A DNA stretch of 64,000 bases, from positions 1 through 64,000 of the forward strand of contig DAINMX010000003.1 in assembly GCA_036736205.1 (NCBI GenBank). The letters are read 5' to 3'. The notes under the pieces are model-generated. The model made no database searches. It worked only from the letters and a program-made list of their open reading frames with translations, and was not told the origin of the DNA. A program made the translations under genes and the position numbers. The DNA is from XYA12-FULL-58-9 sp001798605 (GTDB taxonomy: Bacteria > Myxococcota > XYA12-FULL-58-9). Positions 45,396 to 55,117 of this stretch are shown here, in pieces. Each line of letters begins with the position of its first letter. Position 1 is the first letter of the stretch.

Positions 45396-48300
45396 CTACG
45401 CATACATCTCCAACAACGGTGCCGCCTCTCGTTCGAGCGCAGAGAATGCCTCTTGAAATAGCGGGGTCGTCATGTAGGTGCGATCAGCGTCTAGCAGCTT
45501 GAGGTATCGATCCACCACTGCCGCCGATCCACGCAACACACCAATCCGCAACAGGTGCAACCAACCAGCAATGACGACCTCCTGCAAACCTGCTTTCGTG
45601 GCGAATTCCACGCCCTCCTCACAGACCGATTGCCCGTGGGCCAAGTCCTCGGTGAGCGCCAGGGCGAGGCCCAGATGAACCTGCGCTTCTGCGGCGATTA
45701 GCTGTTCGTCGAGGACGCGAGCTCGCGCCAGGGCACGTTCGAGATAGAACCGTCCCGCATCGGGGCTGCTGGCCCACAGCAGTGTCTGTCCCAGATTGAC
45801 CAAGTCTGTCGCCTCGTCGGCCCAGCTGCCGACAGCGCGATCGATGACAATAGCGCGCTCGAATCCCTTGCGCGCCGAGGAAAAACGACAGGTGATTAGA
45901 TCCAGATATGCCGTGTTAGTGATCGCCGACGCCGCCAATTGCAAAAAATTGTGCTCCTCGGCGACCTCCTGACAACGGGTGAACACTGCACGAGCCGCTG
46001 CGTACTCGGCCTCATCGATCTTCAAACTGCCGCGAACCAAATCAAGTCGCACCCGCGCGTGCGTATCCTCCCCCACATGCACCTCTGCTCGGTCGAGCCA
46101 GGTGTGTCCTGCGGAGAGTTCGCGCGCGTGTTTGTAACTCGACGCCAACAATCGACCGGCATCACAGGCCATCTTGCTATTGCCGGTTTGTTCCGCCATT
46201 GCAAACACCGCCTGCAACCGCTGCCGTGCCTCATTCGCGTCGCCGACACGCAACAGGGCATCGCCTACCCAATAGTCAACAATGATGCTTCCTTTGTCGC
46301 CAAGAAGTGAGCCAAAGCGTTCGCGGATAATCTTTGCGAGCCGCAGAGTGTGCCGCGGTGCACCACGATGCGCTGCCGCCGCCAACTTGAGTACAGCAAC
46401 CCTCGCCCACCGTTTGGGCGATGGCCGCGTTTCCATGGGTAACCGCTTGGCGGCGCGACGCCACTCCTCGGCGAGCTCGTCGGCCTCACGATAGAGACCG
46501 GTCTCGAGAGCTGCCCGCGCAGCGCGTTCCAACCATCTAAGCGCTTCACCATAGTCCCCGGCACTGGCGCGGTGACGTCCAAGCGCCGCTTCTAGATCGG
46601 AGCGGTCCTTGAGAACCAAAGGTTCAAGGGCATCTGCAATCCGACGGTGGTAAGCCATCCTTTCCGCCTCGGGTAACGCCGCCAGCACCACAGCCCGCGT
46701 CGCCGGATCGCAGAACGAAAGAGTTCCTCTCTCCGTCGCAACCAACAACCTCTTCTCACCGAGAGTTGTCAAACTCACCTCGACAAGAGGTTCGGCCATC
46801 TTTGAGGCCAACGCTGCCTCAATAAGCTTACGGTCGGCGTCTTGACCGAGAATACTTGCGACAGCCAGCACCCGGCGCTCTCCCGGCGATGCGCTGGCCA
46901 GCTTCGCTTGCATCATCGTCGCGACAACGTCCGGCACGATCGCTTCGGCCGCATCACGACCGGTTTGCACCAAGCGCACGGCATTGTCGTCGCGTTCGAG
47001 CAGATTGCGCTCTTCGAGCACACGCGCGAGCTCGAGAACCAGGCCAGGCAACCCATTGGATCGCTCACTCACCAACTGCGCGAGCTCCCGCCCCACCAAC
47101 CGTCCACCCCAAACCTGTTTGAGGAGTTGCGCCACCTGATTGACGGTTAACCGTCGCAGCTCGACCTCGTCGCCGAGAGCGCGTCGAAGATCGGAAAGCA
47201 CAGGATCGGGCCGGTAGGTGCCGATCAATACCAAGGGCACCCTGCCACTGAGCGCCGTGAGTCGCATGGCAAGGCGAAGGGTGAGGCTGTCGGCGTAATG
47301 CAAATCTTCGACAACAAACATGATCGGCGTTGCCCGCGCCCGCAGCACAACCCACTGCGAGATGCTCGCAAGGATTCGTTCATGCACATGGGGGTCTGTG
47401 GGATCAAGAAGAGTTGCCGTAGTACCGTCTGGCCTGCGCGCGGGTTGAAGGATGCTAACAAGCTCCGGCACCACTGACTCGAAACCGAGTCCACGCAATC
47501 CCTCCCGGATCTTCGCGCGTCGCTCCGCACTCGAAGTGTCAGTGTCGATAGCGAAAAAATTCTCAAACATCCGCACAATTGGCGCGAGGGGCACCGACTT
47601 TGTCGCGTAGGAACAACGTCCGATGACGCATGAACCACCGTTCTTCGTCCAGTGATGCATCAACCGCGCTGCCAGATCGGACTTGCCAGAGCCGGCATCA
47701 CCGCAAATGCCCACAATCTGTGGCTTGCCGCGAGCCGCAGCATCCACTGCGGCCACCAACACGTCCGTGTCGGCGGGACGAACGTCTTCCAGATCAGTCT
47801 TCTCTCCGGCCTGCACGAACCGAGCTTCGTTCTCCCTCGGTGCGTGCGCGTGATGAATGGTGATCGACTCCGCTGCCCCCTTGGGCATGAGCATGCCACG
47901 GTCGGAGCAAACGAAATGGCTCTCAATTCCCTGGAGAACCGTACTCGTACAGATGACCGAAAAGGCAGGTGCTGCTCGGGCACACTGCACCGACAGTGTT
48001 GTACCATCACCAACGACAATGAGCTGCTGATATCGGCTCGGGCTACCGATGGCCCCTACATAAACCAGGCCACGGTGTACACCCATGCGCACACCGAACT
48101 CCTCGATATCCCCACCCACGAGGGTTTTGGCGCGACTGACGGCCTCCAGCGCTGCGACGATGGCCCGCTCAGAGTCGTTGTCATTCGCTTCTTCGAGTCC
48201 AAATGCGATGGTACCGCGCTGTCCGACGGCCGTGGGTGATATCCCACAAACCACTCCTCCATGTTTGCGGATGGTGCGCAGCAAAGCACGAGTGACCTCT

Positions 48301-49178
48301 TGCGCAATGTGTCGATCTTGTATTGTCGCGCCACTGCCACGCACGTCGGCTGTGACGATCACTGCCCGGCGCAACTCGCCAGGCAAATCCACACCAGGCT
48401 TACAACCACGCAGCCACGCTGCCAGCGTCGGTGGAACAAAAGGCTCCAACAGAGCAATCTTGGCGTCAACTCCATCGCGCAGATCCGCGCCGACCCGTCG
48501 GGACTTCCCCCTGGGCGGGTAAATGCGCAATCCCCGTACGACGACAAAGCCATGGCCATGCTCGGCAGCCTCGACAACATCGCCAAGCTCCTCGGCAATT
48601 TCGGCACCAATAACCACGGTATTGGCGTTCGCCCGTCGTTGCAGTTGCACAGCCGCATGCACCGCTTCACCTGCGGGCACCAGCATGCGACGCGCCATTT
48701 CTCCGACGATGACGAGCTGTGCCTTCCCTCGGGCAACGCCCACACGAAACATCAATTCACGGAACTCACCGCCAGCGATTCGACCAGTCTCACCACACAT
48801 CAAGTGCTGCGCGGTCAACGCCGCGGCAGTGGCTCGCAGGCAATGATCATCGCCGCGAAACATGACGGTCATCGAATCACCGTTGAGCTGAAGGGCGTAG
48901 CCGCCAAACGGAACAATCGCTTCCTCCAGGAGCGGCCGATAAACACTGTTGAGGAGCTCACCGAGCTTTCCGAGTGCCTTGGCACCCTTGGCAGCAAGTC
49001 GTTCGCAAATGGAGCTAACACCAATGATTCTGGCATGGAGGATCGAACCGTCCACCTCCTGTCCCTGCACCGACTCCTCCACAGGATGCTTCAGCACTGC
49101 CTGCACCAGATGGAACGGCACGGCTGCGCACAGGGCTTCCAGATAGGAGACCTTGTCATCGCCAGGTTTGGATGGCAT
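45396..49178 (-). CDS. Cyclase-like/ATPase/TPR signalling protein
   Basis: A 1260-residue protein. It has two adenylate-cyclase-fold segments (about 40-200 and 265-430), a STAND/AAA-type ATPase with Walker A CGDAGSGKSDLAARL (near 493) and Walker B MFVVEDLHYADSL (near 620), and a long TPR region (about 830-1250). The first cyclase-like segment lacks the first metal-binding Asp (Arg at that site: LHARIIGVSS). The second has ADVRGSG but lacks the expected Gly-Asp at the second metal site (GISPTAVGQRGTIAFG). So both may be inactive and act as sensors or scaffolds. It could regulate gene expression or act as a kinase-like switch; no DNA-binding domain is seen. Confidence 0.8.
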   Translation of the reverse strand: MPSKPGDDKVSYLEALCAAVPFHLVQAVLKHPVEESVQGQEVDGSILHARIIGVSSICERLAAKGAKALGKLGELLNSVYRPLLEEAIVPFGGYALQLNGDSMTVMFRGDDHCLRATAAALTAQHLMCGETGRIAGGEFRELMFRVGVARGKAQLVIVGEMARRMLVPAGEAVHAAVQLQRRANANTVVIGAEIAEELGDVVEAAEHGHGFVVVRGLRIYPPRGKSRRVGADLRDGVDAKIALLEPFVPPTLAAWLRGCKPGVDLPGELRRAVIVTADVRGSGATIQDRHIAQEVTRALLRTIRKHGGVVCGISPTAVGQRGTIAFGLEEANDNDSERAIVAALEAVSRAKTLVGGDIEEFGVRMGVHRGLVYVGAIGSPSRYQQLIVVGDGTTLSVQCARAAPAFSVICTSTVLQGIESHFVCSDRGMLMPKGAAESITIHHAHAPRENEARFVQAGEKTDLEDVRPADTDVLVAAVDAAARGKPQIVGICGDAGSGKSDLAARLMHHWTKNGGSCVIGRCSYATKSVPLAPIVRMFENFFAIDTDTSSAERRAKIREGLRGLGFESVVPELVSILQPARRPDGTTATLLDPTDPHVHERILASISQWVVLRARATPIMFVVEDLHYADSLTLRLAMRLTALSGRVPLVLIGTYRPDPVLSDLRRALGDEVELRRLTVNQVAQLLKQVWGGRLVGRELAQLVSERSNGLPGLVLELARVLEERNLLERDDNAVRLVQTGRDAAEAIVPDVVATMMQAKLASASPGERRVLAVASILGQDADRKLIEAALASKMAEPLVEVSLTTLGEKRLLVATERGTLSFCDPATRAVVLAALPEAERMAYHRRIADALEPLVLKDRSDLEAALGRHRASAGDYGEALRWLERAARAALETGLYREADELAEEWRRAAKRLPMETRPSPKRWARVAVLKLAAAAHRGAPRHTLRLAKIIRERFGSLLGDKGSIIVDYWVGDALLRVGDANEARQRLQAVFAMAEQTGNSKMACDAGRLLASSYKHARELSAGHTWLDRAEVHVGEDTHARVRLDLVRGSLKIDEAEYAAARAVFTRCQEVAEEHNFLQLAASAITNTAYLDLITCRFSSARKGFERAIVIDRAVGSWADEATDLVNLGQTLLWASSPDAGRFYLERALARARVLDEQLIAAEAQVHLGLALALTEDLAHGQSVCEEGVEFATKAGLQEVVIAGWLHLLRIGVLRGSAAVVDRYLKLLDADRTYMTTPLFQEAFSALEREAAPLLEMYA

Positions 49179-49259
49179 CGGTCCACTCTACGGCAGACTG
49201 CCTTCGGAGGCTATGCTTTGTCGCTCAGGGAGTCAGTCAAGACGATCGCGCCCGCGACG

Positions 49260-50909
49260 TCAGCGACCTGTCATCGCTTCGTCGATCTTTGCGCCGACCT
49301 TCTTCAGGACCTGCGTGGCCAGCGCACGCACGGCTCCGCGCTTGGCCTCATCGAGGTTGCGATGACCTCGGTGTTTGTGCTCTTCCACCGCACCGACAAC
49401 TTTACCGGCGGCAACTGCTTTAACCTGCACGATCACTGTGGCGTCGGCAAAGTGTAGGTCCTTCGTAGAGCCGGTGCCCTTACCGCCATCCTCGACCTTG
49501 ACGATGACATCAAGGAGAACATCTTGATCCCCCGGATCGGCGGAGGCCATGTCGGTGACCTTGAAACCTCGCTCGGTAAGCGCCTTGATGAACGCAACCT
49601 GAAACTCCTCTTCGAATGGGCCGCTGACCTCGACACCAACCTTGAGCTCATCCACAGCGCTCTCAAACGCCGCGGCGACATCGGAGTGAGAATACGGGCC
49701 AGAGACGCCAACGCCGTCGACATCGACGATGCGCAGCTCACTGTTTAGGGCCTCACGCTCGAGAATTGCATCGAGAGCCTTGCCAAGAAAGGACACTTTG
49801 AACACCTTGTCGGCGCTGCGAGCCTTCTGGATGTAGCCGCCGGCCTTGTCATCGAGCTCGGCGATTTGCTCACGCAGAATCCGGCTGGCCTTTGCGCGCT
49901 CCATGCACGACAACGCATAGGTCGTACCGCCACCGGCCCACACTTCCATCAATTGCACGCCGCTAAACACCTTGCCCGTGGCGACCTTGGTGAGAGTCTC
50001 TGAGGATTGTACCTCAACCGGTTGGGCACCGGTCTTGCTGTAAGCGCCCATGAAATCTTGGCTCATCGAGGCTACGTGGGCGATGAAGATCCGTGCGAGG
50101 GCAGCGTAGGAGCCATTCTCAGCGGCAGTGCGATCTCCGCCGAAACCGACGCCACACAGAAAGACCGCGTAGGAGAAGTTGGCGTCCTCGCCATCAATCC
50201 AGGCAGGTTTCTCGCCGGTGCGTTGGCGCACGTTGCTGTCCGGCTTACCCTTCGACTCCGTCTCAACACCAGGGCGCACATCGTCGGCGGCAACCCTTGG
50301 TGGGGGGGGAGGAGGAGCTGGCTTTTTGCCGTGGCGATCGAAGATGTCGTCAACGTCGACCTTGGTCACGTAGCTCTTCGCTGCACCCGCGGCCTCGGCC
50401 GCAAGAACATCCTTGAGAACCTTGAGGTCCAAAGCGGCAAGGGCGTAGAGGGTGCCGTCGCCATCAGCATATCGGTCAACGATCTCGGAGCCCTTGAGGG
50501 AAGCCGAAGTCGCGGTCTTGATCGCATTCTCTACAACCTGCTCCTCACCACTGCCGCTTGAGGCGCTCATGTAGTCTTTCATCAAGGACGCCGAGAACAC
50601 CTCGAAGAGTTTGACGAGCTCGTTGCGGCCTCGATTGTCCGCGGTGGAACGCAACAAGGAGACATTCTTGATGCCCGAGGCAGCACCAACGGCGTAGAAC
50701 ACGCGCCGGCCATCAGCCATTACCATGGCGACGTTGCCGCGCATGATCCAACCGGGTTTGCCATCGCTGCTTTCGCCGAACGTCTGGTTGGCCTCGCCGG
50801 CCTTGCCCGAGCCCTCAGCGGCCTGTGCGCCCTTGGAGCCTTTGCGGCCACCGCCACAGGCAGCGATCAGTGATACACCTAGGGTTATCAGAAGAAGATT
50901 TCGTCGCAT
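49260..50909 (-). CDS. Lipoprotein with two LPP20-like domains
   Basis: A 549-residue lipoprotein (MRRNLLLITLGVSLIAAC). The N-terminal region has Gly/Ser, then two related segments (about 50-185 and 235-355) of the pattern P-x-W-I-x-G-x-x-x, F-Y-A-V-G, R-x-x-A-x-x-x-L-x-x-x-F, as in LPP20-family lipoproteins. A Pro-rich linker (PPPPPP at about 200) separates them. A C-terminal domain (about 400-549) resembles CsgG/curli-like or TolB-type assembly (FEEEFQVAFIKALTERG). GGAGGATCC precedes the ATG. The function is unknown in this setting. Confidence 0.75.
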   Translation of the reverse strand: MRRNLLLITLGVSLIAACGGGRKGSKGAQAAEGSGKAGEANQTFGESSDGKPGWIMRGNVAMVMADGRRVFYAVGAASGIKNVSLLRSTADNRGRNELVKLFEVFSASLMKDYMSASSGSGEEQVVENAIKTATSASLKGSEIVDRYADGDGTLYALAALDLKVLKDVLAAEAAGAAKSYVTKVDVDDIFDRHGKKPAPPPPPPRVAADDVRPGVETESKGKPDSNVRQRTGEKPAWIDGEDANFSYAVFLCGVGFGGDRTAAENGSYAALARIFIAHVASMSQDFMGAYSKTGAQPVEVQSSETLTKVATGKVFSGVQLMEVWAGGGTTYALSCMERAKASRILREQIAELDDKAGGYIQKARSADKVFKVSFLGKALDAILEREALNSELRIVDVDGVGVSGPYSHSDVAAAFESAVDELKVGVEVSGPFEEEFQVAFIKALTERGFKVTDMASADPGDQDVLLDVIVKVEDGGKGTGSTKDLHFADATVIVQVKAVAAGKVVGAVEEHKHRGHRNLDEAKRGAVRALATQVLKKVGAKIDEAMTGR

Positions 50910-51109
50910 GGATCCTCCGTCCGTCCTTGTTTCATCCAGACTTGGAAGTCGACAATGTCGAGTGGACGCCCCTTTGGGACGCCCGAACCCCCTTTGGAAT
51001 TCTCCGCTGGTATGCTCGATTCAGGCAATAATTATGTGCCGATACCACACCCGGAGGATCGGAAGCAATCGAGGCGATTAACGATTGCGTAACTCGCCAC
51101 GCCGGCGCT

Positions 51110-51871
51110 CTATCGTTGTCTGGTGTTGTCTCTCGGCGCAGGCGGCTCAGCATCTTTTTTTGCACCGAGGGGCACTGCAGCACGGGCCGACTCATCGACC
51201 CTTTTCACCTCGAGAGGCACTGGGGCAGCGGCTGGCTCGTCGATCCTCTCCACCTCCAGGGGCAAGCCTGGCCCTCCCGGCTGCTGTCCGCCTGTGCGAA
51301 AACGGACGTTGCCCGACTGGAACCCGGGGGCAGTGGGGGGATGCTCCATGTCCTTGATGCGACTGCCGTCATGACCAAACACTCCCTGACAGGCCTCGCG
51401 CACCTCGGGCGCTGCTACCACACGAACCAACAAGCCAAACTCCTCTGGCGGATCTGGCACTGCCCCGACGTAGACGCGAGCGGCTTGTTCACAGGTGAGC
51501 GATGGTTCGCGGGTGAACTGGCAAATGACCGTCAATTTGGTCCACTCCTCGGCTGGCTTCTCCGGCGTCTCGAAACGTTCGTCCTCTGTGCCGATCTTTT
51601 CAACCTTGTCCCAGAAGCCTCGCATGTCCATAACCATAGCCTGCTCGCATCCAGCATCCCGCAGCTCTTGGGTTCCAGGAGCCTTGGCGGCAGCCATGGT
51701 CATCTTCATCGATTCGCCCATTAGCGAGGTCATCTTGCGAACGTCGGGATTGCTCGCGACGCAATAGACGCAAGAGCCAACAATGACGATGGCAAGGAGA
51801 AGCAGCACGAGAAACACGATGCCGAGCACTTTGAGAGCAGAACTCGATCCTTGTTGTGGCTGTTCAGTCAT
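51110..51871 (-). CDS. Single-pass membrane protein with acidic/basic C-terminal tail
   Basis: 253 residues. A transmembrane helix (about 14-37, VLGIVFLVLLLLAIVIVGSCVYC) follows a short polar N-terminus, consistent with an anchor. A globular part (about 40-180) with Cys pairs follows, then a low-complexity tail with three repeats of the type PLEVxRxDE (residues about 205-235). No domain is recognised. The region between this gene and the VapC gene (51872-52141) holds no gene that I can support. Confidence 0.6.
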   Translation of the reverse strand: MTEQPQQGSSSALKVLGIVFLVLLLLAIVIVGSCVYCVASNPDVRKMTSLMGESMKMTMAAAKAPGTQELRDAGCEQAMVMDMRGFWDKVEKIGTEDERFETPEKPAEEWTKLTVICQFTREPSLTCEQAARVYVGAVPDPPEEFGLLVRVVAAPEVREACQGVFGHDGSRIKDMEHPPTAPGFQSGNVRFRTGGQQPGGPGLPLEVERIDEPAAAPVPLEVKRVDESARAAVPLGAKKDAEPPAPRDNTRQR

Positions 51872-52141
51872 GGACTCGAGTTATGCCACAAAGACGACAG
51901 CCGCCAAAGCCTTCCGCCACAACGAAGCGCGAATGTACGGGGGTTCTGCGGATTCTGCTCGTCCATTGAGCGCCATCATGCGTAGCGTTTAGTGTTGCAA
52001 TATTCGCTTCAGCATCCCCGGCTTCTAACAACCACGCCCACGCCCGAGGCATGACCTATGGCGCGAGTATGCGTTATTGCACGAATCGGAAATTGGAAGC
52101 ACGGAGTTGGGATTCGAGAACCACCCGGCGGACTCTTCGGT

Positions 52142-52573
52142 TCATCCTTCCATTGGGTTGTTCCAATCGAGTTGGTCAAATCGGGAGAAATCTCGGTCGG
52201 AGCTACAAAGGGTTGCTCCATGCTCGATGGCGAGGGCCGCCAGATGTGCGTCGGTGACGAGATTGCCTGATGCCTGTGATGTGTTGATCAGTTGCGACAG
52301 AATGGCCCAATGTCGAGTGCTGGGCTCGAGGGTGTCGACCATTGGACGCTCCAACCAACTTTCGACCTGAGCCACCGCCTCATCAATCTGCAACGGTTGC
52401 TCATAGACTCGGGGGTGAGTACCAATCCTGATGAAAGCGATGATCGTACTCCATGCCAGCCGCACCGGATCGGGTTTGGACAGTTGGTCTTGCCACCAAT
52501 TCCGCGCTCGCTCATGAAATGGCGATGAGCCGTCATAGGCGTACAACAGAAGATTCGCATCAACAAGAATCAT
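52142..52573 (-). CDS. vapC: VapC-type PIN-domain toxin
   Basis: A 143-residue PIN-domain ribonuclease. The acidic residues are Asp in ILVDANLLLYAYD, Glu at about position 69 (DEAVAQVES), Asp in NLVTDAHLAALA and Asp in LCSSDRDFSRF. The start overlaps the end of the antitoxin gene by four bases. Toxin cleavage of tRNA or rRNA is known for the family; the target here is not known. Confidence 0.9.
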   Translation of the reverse strand: MILVDANLLLYAYDGSSPFHERARNWWQDQLSKPDPVRLAWSTIIAFIRIGTHPRVYEQPLQIDEAVAQVESWLERPMVDTLEPSTRHWAILSQLINTSQASGNLVTDAHLAALAIEHGATLCSSDRDFSRFDQLDWNNPMEG

Positions 52574-52815
52574 CGGTGGGTGGGACCTTCGAGCTGTTCG
52601 AGAAGCTCGCCGATATTGTCAACGGCCACTCCTTGTTTCTGACGCAACGGTCTTGCCTGCACTCGGAAAAGCCCCGTTGGAGTTGAGGCCCTTTTCGCAT
52701 TGAGGCCACTGCGCAGGGTCTGATTGACCACGGTTTTAAAAGCAAGTCCCGTCACACGACATTGCTCCTTGAGCTTCGCTGCGATATCGGGGTCAAGGGT
52801 GAGAGTCGTTCTCAT
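52570..52815 (-). CDS. vapB: VapB-type antitoxin
   Basis: An 81-residue protein starting MRTTLTLDPDIAAKLKEQC, a ribbon-helix-helix type strand-helix with LAFKTVVNQTLRSGL as the second helix. The C-terminal half (ARPLRQKQGVAVDNIGELLEQLEG) would bind and block the toxin. The ATG at 52815 is preferred; the in-frame start at 52830 adds MQACP. The 4-base overlap with vapC supports coupling. It is probably autoregulated by the usual operator, not identified here. Confidence 0.85.
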   Translation of the reverse strand: MRTTLTLDPDIAAKLKEQCRVTGLAFKTVVNQTLRSGLNAKRASTPTGLFRVQARPLRQKQGVAVDNIGELLEQLEGPTHR

Positions 52816-52976
52816 AGGACATGCTTGCACTGAGACATCAAGATGTCAATACGCAATCATCATGATGCTCAATCAGATGTCTCTGCTTGGGCTACCATAA
52901 CCGCGGTTCACCGCTCGAGAGACGCACTCGCATTGGAGGAGTCGACGAGTCCGATTCGCACAACAACGCAAAAACC

Positions 52977-55106
52977 TCAGCGCACCGTAAAATGGGCCTC
53001 AGCAGCACCGTGGTTGTCAGCCTCGTCGACCACATGAAGGGTGAGAATGTGCTCGCCGGTCTCTAGGAGGCCGAGCCGCAACGTGAAGCTCTCACCAGGG
53101 CCATCGAGCACGCCATCGTCAGGAACAAGGGGGCGCAAGGTTCGGCCATCGAGAGAATACTCCGCTGTAATGAGCGGCCCCACCAGGTCGGCAACCACCG
53201 TACGCGCAGTCACACGTTTACCTACGACCGTAACATTCAACGCGTCGATTGACGGAGCGGTGTTGTCGACCAGCACCGCCGGGCTGTTGCGCGTGTCGTC
53301 GAGTTCTCTTCCGTCGGCGTTGGATGGCGCATCCGTTGCGCGGACACGGAACTGATAGTGACCGTCGGGTAGGCGAGACGAGTTGATGGTGTAGAATGGA
53401 TCGTCAAGCTCGGCCTTCATCGATGTCCACTCAGACCGCCCCAAGGGTCGGAACGATAGGTCGTAGCGCAGCTCATCGCCGTTCGGGTCCTCCGCCAACC
53501 ACCGCACCGTCAAGGCACCGGTCTCCTCCGTTTGTCGCGCGCGCGCGTTCTTGCCGTTCTTCTTATCGTCGTCATCGTCCTCGGCATCTTTGCTCGACTT
53601 ATCGCCCAGGGAAATCGTCTTGGACTTCGGTGCCTCGTAGGGGACGGCAAACAGAGCGAGCCCCTTGCTTAGAGCTACCACTTCCCGCACAAACGGCGGA
53701 AGGTTCTGCCGCTGGTAGGCGAGACGCACGCGATGCACAATGGGAGTCTGATCTCCTGCGCTCTCTAGGCTCACGCGCAGCTGAAAATATCGGCCATTGG
53801 TTGCCCGCAGAGGCCCATTCTCCGTTGCCTTGACCTCCTGCGACCAATCGGACCAGCTTTCGTCGGGCTCGGGGGTCTGCCCAGTCCGCAGAGCGGTTGT
53901 TACCGCCGTGCCCTTGGGCCAAGATCCGAACACACGCACATTGCCAAACTGCGCGTTGATTCCAGCATCAAATGGCAAAGTAAAGAACTCCCCTTTGGGC
54001 GCGTAGCCACCCGAAAGATGAGAAATCCTCCCACCCCCAGCCGCAACCGCAGCCATGGCACCACGTGGCAATGGCACGAGATGGGTAATACGGCGGGAGG
54101 GGGACTGATAGAGCATGGATATGCGCCGCTCCTTGGGTTCGACGGCGTACAATCTGCCGCGGGGGTCATCACGGCCTGTGGCACCCGTTGCCACCACCAC
54201 TTGGTCCTTGTCGTCGACCACCATTGCAAAGATCCCTTCGTCGCTAGAGCCGGCGATGATTTCAGCGCTGCCGTCCATGCCTACCGCGATCATCTGCGAG
54301 CTGACCTCTGGCCCCTTGCCCTTGCCTTTCTCCTCCGGTTCGGTCGCCAGCGCATCGGCCCCAGTGACCGCCGCAATGTAGACAGAGGTTTTACTCACGA
54401 CGATCGCGGTGATCTCAGTATGAGTGCTGCCATAGAGTGCCCGGAAAGCCTTACCGTCCGCAGAGCGATACAGAGTGCCGCGCTCACCGCCGCCCACAAA
54501 AATCCCCAACGTTTTGTCGTAGACGATGCTGCGCAAATGCTTCTGCTCCGGCTCAAAGATGACGGTGCCGTTGCCCTTCGCATCGATGCGCACGACGGTA
54601 CCCGGCTCCCCAGTCGCAGCAAAAAGGGTGTCCCCCGGCCCATCGGCCAACGCCCAGATATGCCCAGCATCAGCGGTATGGAATGTGGTGACCTTGCCCT
54701 TGGAATCGACGCAATAGATCTTCGCCGGTGCACCCGTGGCGACGAACAACCCGCGGTCTGTATCAAGCAAGGCGGTGACCAATGTCTCCTCAGCGCGAAA
54801 CAGCGTCCGCGTCTTGCCTGCCCGATCGATCGCAAAGACTTCGCCATCGTCGACACGAGCCACCACGATATCGTTGCCACGGGCGGTCGCTGCACTGAAG
54901 GCGGCGGCGGCGTCGCTATACCGCTCGCGCACCGTGGGCGGCAAGACGATAGTACCGTCCTCGGTGATCGCCGTGCTCTCAGGGTTGCCATCGAGAAACT
55001 GGCCAAAACCCTCGAGATTGTAAAAGCGGGCACCCTCCGCGTGCGCTCGCGGTGCCAAAAGGCCCGATCCCAAGGCCCCACATACCAACCATGTCCGTAG
55101 GTTCAT
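52977..55106 (-). CDS. Beta-propeller secreted protein, coupled to S55 peptidase
   Basis: A 709-residue protein with signal peptide (MNLRTWLVCGALGSGLLAPRAHA). Residues about 30-385 form repeated blades of 35-50 residues (LFAATGEPGTVVRIDAKGN, LGIFVGGGERGTLYRSADGK). Then comes a fibronectin-like/beta-sandwich region with a polar Asp/Lys stretch (KDAEDDDDDKKNGK), and a C-terminal Ig-like part (VDNTAPSIDALNVTVVGK). An AAGGAAG site lies close before the ATG at 55106. Its upstream neighbour's stop codon overlaps the alternative start at 55121. I infer that it works with the peptidase as partner or substrate; no enzyme motif is seen. Confidence 0.72.
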   Translation of the reverse strand: MNLRTWLVCGALGSGLLAPRAHAEGARFYNLEGFGQFLDGNPESTAITEDGTIVLPPTVRERYSDAAAAFSAATARGNDIVVARVDDGEVFAIDRAGKTRTLFRAEETLVTALLDTDRGLFVATGAPAKIYCVDSKGKVTTFHTADAGHIWALADGPGDTLFAATGEPGTVVRIDAKGNGTVIFEPEQKHLRSIVYDKTLGIFVGGGERGTLYRSADGKAFRALYGSTHTEITAIVVSKTSVYIAAVTGADALATEPEEKGKGKGPEVSSQMIAVGMDGSAEIIAGSSDEGIFAMVVDDKDQVVVATGATGRDDPRGRLYAVEPKERRISMLYQSPSRRITHLVPLPRGAMAAVAAGGGRISHLSGGYAPKGEFFTLPFDAGINAQFGNVRVFGSWPKGTAVTTALRTGQTPEPDESWSDWSQEVKATENGPLRATNGRYFQLRVSLESAGDQTPIVHRVRLAYQRQNLPPFVREVVALSKGLALFAVPYEAPKSKTISLGDKSSKDAEDDDDDKKNGKNARARQTEETGALTVRWLAEDPNGDELRYDLSFRPLGRSEWTSMKAELDDPFYTINSSRLPDGHYQFRVRATDAPSNADGRELDDTRNSPAVLVDNTAPSIDALNVTVVGKRVTARTVVADLVGPLITAEYSLDGRTLRPLVPDDGVLDGPGESFTLRLGLLETGEHILTLHVVDEADNHGAAEAHFTVR

Positions 55107-55117
55107 CTTTGCTTCCT

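Noticed and set aside
48261..49457. 398-codon plus-strand frame
   Set aside because: Antisense to the cyclase-like/ATPase/TPR gene.
51872..52141. Small gene between the membrane protein and vapC
   Set aside because: Short frames on both strands lack ribosome sites and any recognisable sequence.
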